Shown: positions 33,664 through 35,944 of the stretch, one piece after another
How positions within the stretch are numbered: position 1 is the first letter of the stretch
Layout of the letters: every line of letters starts with the position of its first letter
NCBI GenBank assembly: GCA_934162125.1
Contig: CAKPHU010000008.1
Span: 1 to 35,944, forward strand
Reading direction: 5' to 3'
Length of the DNA: 35,944 nucleotides
From: an uncultured Bacilli bacterium
GTDB taxonomy: Bacteria; Bacillota_I; Bacilli_A; RF39; UBA660
The notes under the pieces: model-generated
Told to the model about the DNA's origin: nothing
The model's input: only the letters and a program-made list of their open reading frames with translations
Databases searched by the model: none
Position numbers and translations under genes: made by a program

Positions 33664-33672
33664 TGCTATAAT
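33664..33672 (+). promoter_or_regulatory. Extended -10 promoter of the serine recombinase
   Basis: TGCTATAAT 16 bases after the upstream gene; predicted start near 33679, giving an 80-base leader that contains a terminator-like hairpin. Confidence 0.65.
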
Positions 33673-33697
33673 GGTTATAGAAAATATTAAACCTATT

Positions 33698-33742
33698 GGG
33701 TGAAGTAGTATTTATAACCTAAATATTGCTTCGCCCTTTTTT
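33698..33742 (+). terminator. Attenuator-like hairpin in the recombinase leader
   Basis: 17 consecutive pairs (three of them G-T) between GGGTGAAGTAGTATTTA and TAAATATTGCTTCGCCC around TAACC, directly followed by six T. It lies between the promoter and the Shine-Dalgarno AAGGAGG (33746-33752), so it could stop transcription before the gene. Confidence 0.85.
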
Positions 33743-33758
33743 GTTAAGGAGGATAAGG

Positions 33759-35573
33759 ATGTGTGAAGAAGAAATAAAGAATGCTGGTATTTACATTAGG
33801 GTTAGTACTGACGATCAAGCTCGTGCAGGTTTTAGTTTGCCAGAGCAAAAAGAAAAACTACTTAGTTTATGTGAATTTAAAGGATATAATGTTTTTAAGG
33901 TTTATGAAGATGCTGGAATAAGTGCAAAAGATATGGAACATAGACCTAAATTCCAAGAAATGCTTAATGATGTTAAAACAGGTAAAATAAATTATATAGT
34001 TGCTTATAAGTTAGATAGAGTTACTCGCTCCGTTCGTGACCTAGAAGAACTAATTAATATCCTAGAAAAATATAATTGTTATCTTGTATGTGATAGAGAT
34101 GATGTTAACACTAGTACTGCTAATGGAAGATTCTTTGTAAGAATGTTAACGGTTCTTTCACAATTAGAAATTGAAATCGTATCAGAAAGAACAAAGTTTG
34201 GACTTAATGGTGCTATAAAGTCAGGCCATTTACCTGGTGTTGTTCCACTTGGATATAAAAAAGATGGTAGTAAAAAAACGATCATAGATGAAACAACTAG
34301 ACATAATATTGAAAGAATATTTAATCTTTATTTAGAAGGAAATAGTTATCAACAAATATCCAATATTTTCAATAAAGAAAAAGTGTTAAACAAATCTTGG
34401 TATGACACTGATATAGAAAAGATTATAAATAATAGAATCTACATGGGCGACTATGAACAATACAAAAGAATAGCTAAAAAAATTGGTCGTGATACTGTTA
34501 TTTATATGAATGTTGTAGAACCTATAATTACTCGTGCTATGTGGGAAGAATGCCAAACACAAAAACTATCTAATCAAAGAACTTATACAAGAACTAGAAC
34601 TTATTTATTCTTTCAAAAATTAGTATGTCCTAAATGTGGAAGAATAATGAAATGTAAAGGTTCAGGTGGTAAAAAGAAAAAATATATTTATTATAATTGT
34701 GAGTTTTGTCATTTCAATTTAAGAGAAGATTATGTTGAAGAATATATGATAAAAGCAATATATGAGTTTTTAGAGTTTGAACAAATGTGTAATAGCTTCT
34801 TTTTACCAATATTAGCAGATAAAAAAGATAAGAATACTGACCTTAATTTAGATAAAGAAATTGAGGGATACATCAAGCAAAAAGAGAGAATTAAAAAAGC
34901 ATACCTAACAGGTATAGTTGAACTCAAAGATTTTGAAGAAGATCTAAAAAAGATAAATGAAAAATTAGAAATATTAAATAATAAAAAGCAAGAGTTAAAT
35001 GAATTAGATACTCATACTTTTACAATAGAAAAAGTTATGGCTCGTAGAGATATAGAAAAAATATCTATTGATAATGGTTATAAAGAAAAAGAGTTTTATA
35101 AATTTGAATGGGATATAAAAACGAAAGAAGAAAAACAACAATTTATATCAAAATATATAGATAATATTGTAATTGATAAAACTGATACAGGTAGTTTAGA
35201 TATTAAGCAAATAAACTTTAGAAGTAGTTTTATTGATAAAGCAGTTAAATTAACACAAGTTGGTGCTTATGATTATAAATTACCATTTGAAGTTAATCAT
35301 AAACAAGAAATGGTTTTAGTATCTTCTCCAATGAAAAGAAAACAAGTAAATAAATATTTGGGTTATTTAAGAGAATATTTTGAAATTGAATATCGTGAAG
35401 ATAAAGGAGATAGAATTGAAAATGGTATGGCAGTATTCGATTCTGCAATACCAGATAATTATGAACTACTAAAAGTGATACCTATAATAGATATTAATTT
35501 ATTTAAAGGCAAAGATATTACATTTGGATTAGTATTTAGACCTACTATTAAAGAGATAATTAATGAAAAATAA
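33759..35573 (+). CDS. Large serine recombinase (integrase/TnpX type)
   Basis: 604 residues from ATG 33759, set by AAGGAGG. Resolvase catalytic domain at the N-terminus: YIRVSTDDQ with nucleophile Ser16, AGISAKD, YKLDRVTRS and SERTKFGL. The recombinase domain follows (about 150-260, PLGYKKDG, NRIYMGDY), then a zinc ribbon (C290-P-K-C293 and C314-E-F-C317) and a coiled coil (about 365-440). It carries out site-specific integration or excision of a mobile element, cutting with a 2-base stagger through a Ser-DNA bond. It appears complete. A tRNA pair lies just upstream, but serine recombinases do not usually use tRNA genes as targets. The other end of the element is not in view. Gene is behind a possible attenuator. 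Confidence 0.95.
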   Translation: MCEEEIKNAGIYIRVSTDDQARAGFSLPEQKEKLLSLCEFKGYNVFKVYEDAGISAKDMEHRPKFQEMLNDVKTGKINYIVAYKLDRVTRSVRDLEELINILEKYNCYLVCDRDDVNTSTANGRFFVRMLTVLSQLEIEIVSERTKFGLNGAIKSGHLPGVVPLGYKKDGSKKTIIDETTRHNIERIFNLYLEGNSYQQISNIFNKEKVLNKSWYDTDIEKIINNRIYMGDYEQYKRIAKKIGRDTVIYMNVVEPIITRAMWEECQTQKLSNQRTYTRTRTYLFFQKLVCPKCGRIMKCKGSGGKKKKYIYYNCEFCHFNLREDYVEEYMIKAIYEFLEFEQMCNSFFLPILADKKDKNTDLNLDKEIEGYIKQKERIKKAYLTGIVELKDFEEDLKKINEKLEILNNKKQELNELDTHTFTIEKVMARRDIEKISIDNGYKEKEFYKFEWDIKTKEEKQQFISKYIDNIVIDKTDTGSLDIKQINFRSSFIDKAVKLTQVGAYDYKLPFEVNHKQEMVLVSSPMKRKQVNKYLGYLREYFEIEYREDKGDRIENGMAVFDSAIPDNYELLKVIPIIDINLFKGKDITFGLVFRPTIKEIINEK

Positions 35574-35601
35574 GTAAGTAAATAATAAGCAGGATAAAGA
35601 G

Positions 35602-35663
35602 AATGATAGCACTGTCCTAATTCATTCTATATAAATATAGGAATAGTTGTGCTATCATTTTTT
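35602..35663 (+). terminator. Long hairpin/terminator after the recombinase
   Basis: AATGATAGCAC (35602-35612) and GTGCTATCATT (35649-35659) are perfectly complementary, with a nested ATTCTATAT / ATATAGGAAT stem in the loop, then T residues. Confidence 0.75.
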
Positions 35664-35764
35664 ATTTTGCACTTGCAAAATTGAGTTAAAATATGGAAAA
35701 GCTCTACCATACTTTTGATTTATCCCTTTTAATTAAAGGGTTTGCAAGGTTCTATTTTACTTCC

Positions 35765-35795
35765 AAATGTTGGATATATACTAAAAATGTTGGAT
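35765..35795 (+). repeat. Two AAATGTTGGAT direct repeats, 20-bp period
   Basis: Copies at 35765-35775 and 35785-35795. The 20-base period is near two helical turns, which would put both copies on the same DNA face, as in a binding site for a dimeric regulator or recombinase. Confidence 0.7.
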
Positions 35796-35842
35796 GAATC
35801 TTGTATGTTTAAATTTAGTTTTAAAATATGTTGAAATTATAG

Positions 35843-35848
35843 TATAAT
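35843..35848 (+). promoter_or_regulatory. -10 box of a gene beyond the window
   Basis: TATAAT in AT-rich sequence with no gene behind it before 35944; direction is assumed from context. Confidence 0.35.
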
Positions 35849-35944
35849 TATATATAGAAACGACAGATAAATAGTAATTTGTATAAGAAATTATATTAGT
35901 AAATGAAATAAATTTAATAAAAAATTAATTGTTTTTGTATTTAT

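Larger units (their letters stand above)
35574..35944. other. Non-coding tail of the mobile element with inverted and direct repeats
   Basis: 371 bases with no credible gene. It holds a long hairpin with T run (35602-35663), an interrupted inverted repeat CTTGCAAA (35672-35679) / TTTGCAAG (35741-35748) enclosing the hairpin CCCTTT-TAATT-AAAGGG (35724-35740), two AAATGTTGGAT copies 20 bases apart, and a TATAAT at 35843-35848. The crossover site of the recombinase or an operator for the next gene is likely here; which one cannot be told. Confidence 0.6.

Noticed and set aside
33726..33758. Longer N-terminus for the serine recombinase
   Set aside because: This stretch is the right arm and T tail of the leader hairpin plus the Shine-Dalgarno; ATG 33759 gives the normal recombinase start.

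Overview
The window comes from the chromosome of a low-GC, Gram-positive-type bacterium. Coding sequence is AT-rich with A/T-ending codons and genes are tightly packed. TGA is used as a stop (for example 1148-1150, 16198-16200 and 17570-17572), so this is the standard code and not the mycoplasma code. Lipoproteins, N-terminally anchored surface proteins, CIRCE/HrcA heat-shock control, a CcdA-type thiol exporter, phosphoketolase and SpoIID/LysM/collagen-like proteins together suggest an uncultured gut Bacillota lineage (Bacilli or a mycoplasma-related clade that keeps a wall and perhaps sporulates). This placement is inference; no rRNA is present to test it.

Layout. 1-2905: a collagen-like (Gly-X-Y) protein cut by the left edge lies divergent from a tightly coupled operon of a five-LysM protein, an Ig/transthyretin-fold protein and a SpoIID-domain protein with three peptidoglycan-binding domains. 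None of these has a signal peptide, as in spore coat and cortex proteins. 2956-7036: a rhodanese-like lipoprotein without its catalytic Cys, CIRCE-controlled htpG, and an LppM-like lipoprotein with a Pro-rich tail. 7121-9463: phosphoketolase. 9633-13277: a 1214-residue membrane-anchored VWA protein whose 5' end carries 19.5 copies of AGAC. This is a translational on/off switch and the most striking item in the window. 13371-16404: an unknown acidic protein, CIRCE-controlled hsp20 and small unknown genes. 16448-19070: cysteine desulfurase, thioredoxin-like protein and a thioredoxin-CcdA fusion. 19122-24759: a DUF1292-type protein, a Pro/Ala/Lys/Glu-rich protein, an anchored zinc metalloprotease with an NTGG-repeat stalk, a Nudix hydrolase and an ABC exporter pair. 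24832-28916: a secreted TasA/camelysin-like protein, an anchored esterase with an STGG/NTGG linker, a convergent sirtuin and a glucosaminidase. 28995-32930: an unknown protein, an ABC-F ATPase, a PH-like protein and a convergent APH-family kinase. 33126-33281: tRNA-Cys and tRNA-Gly. 33376-35944: one end of a mobile element with a small ORF, a large serine recombinase behind an attenuator-like hairpin, and a 371-bp non-coding tail full of direct and inverted repeats.

How parts work together. Much of the window serves the cell surface: wall-binding proteins, a phase-variable putative adhesin, an anchored protease and esterase, a glucosaminidase and a fibre-like protein. The thioredoxin-CcdA pair could manage disulfides in the Cys-containing surface proteins (three Cys-pair modules in the VWA protein, a Cys-rich glucosaminidase). 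HrcA probably controls both htpG and hsp20 through operators overlapping identical promoters. Nearly every transcription unit ends in a clear intrinsic terminator, and the next promoter, often an extended -10 (TGTTATAAT), starts within a few tens of bases.
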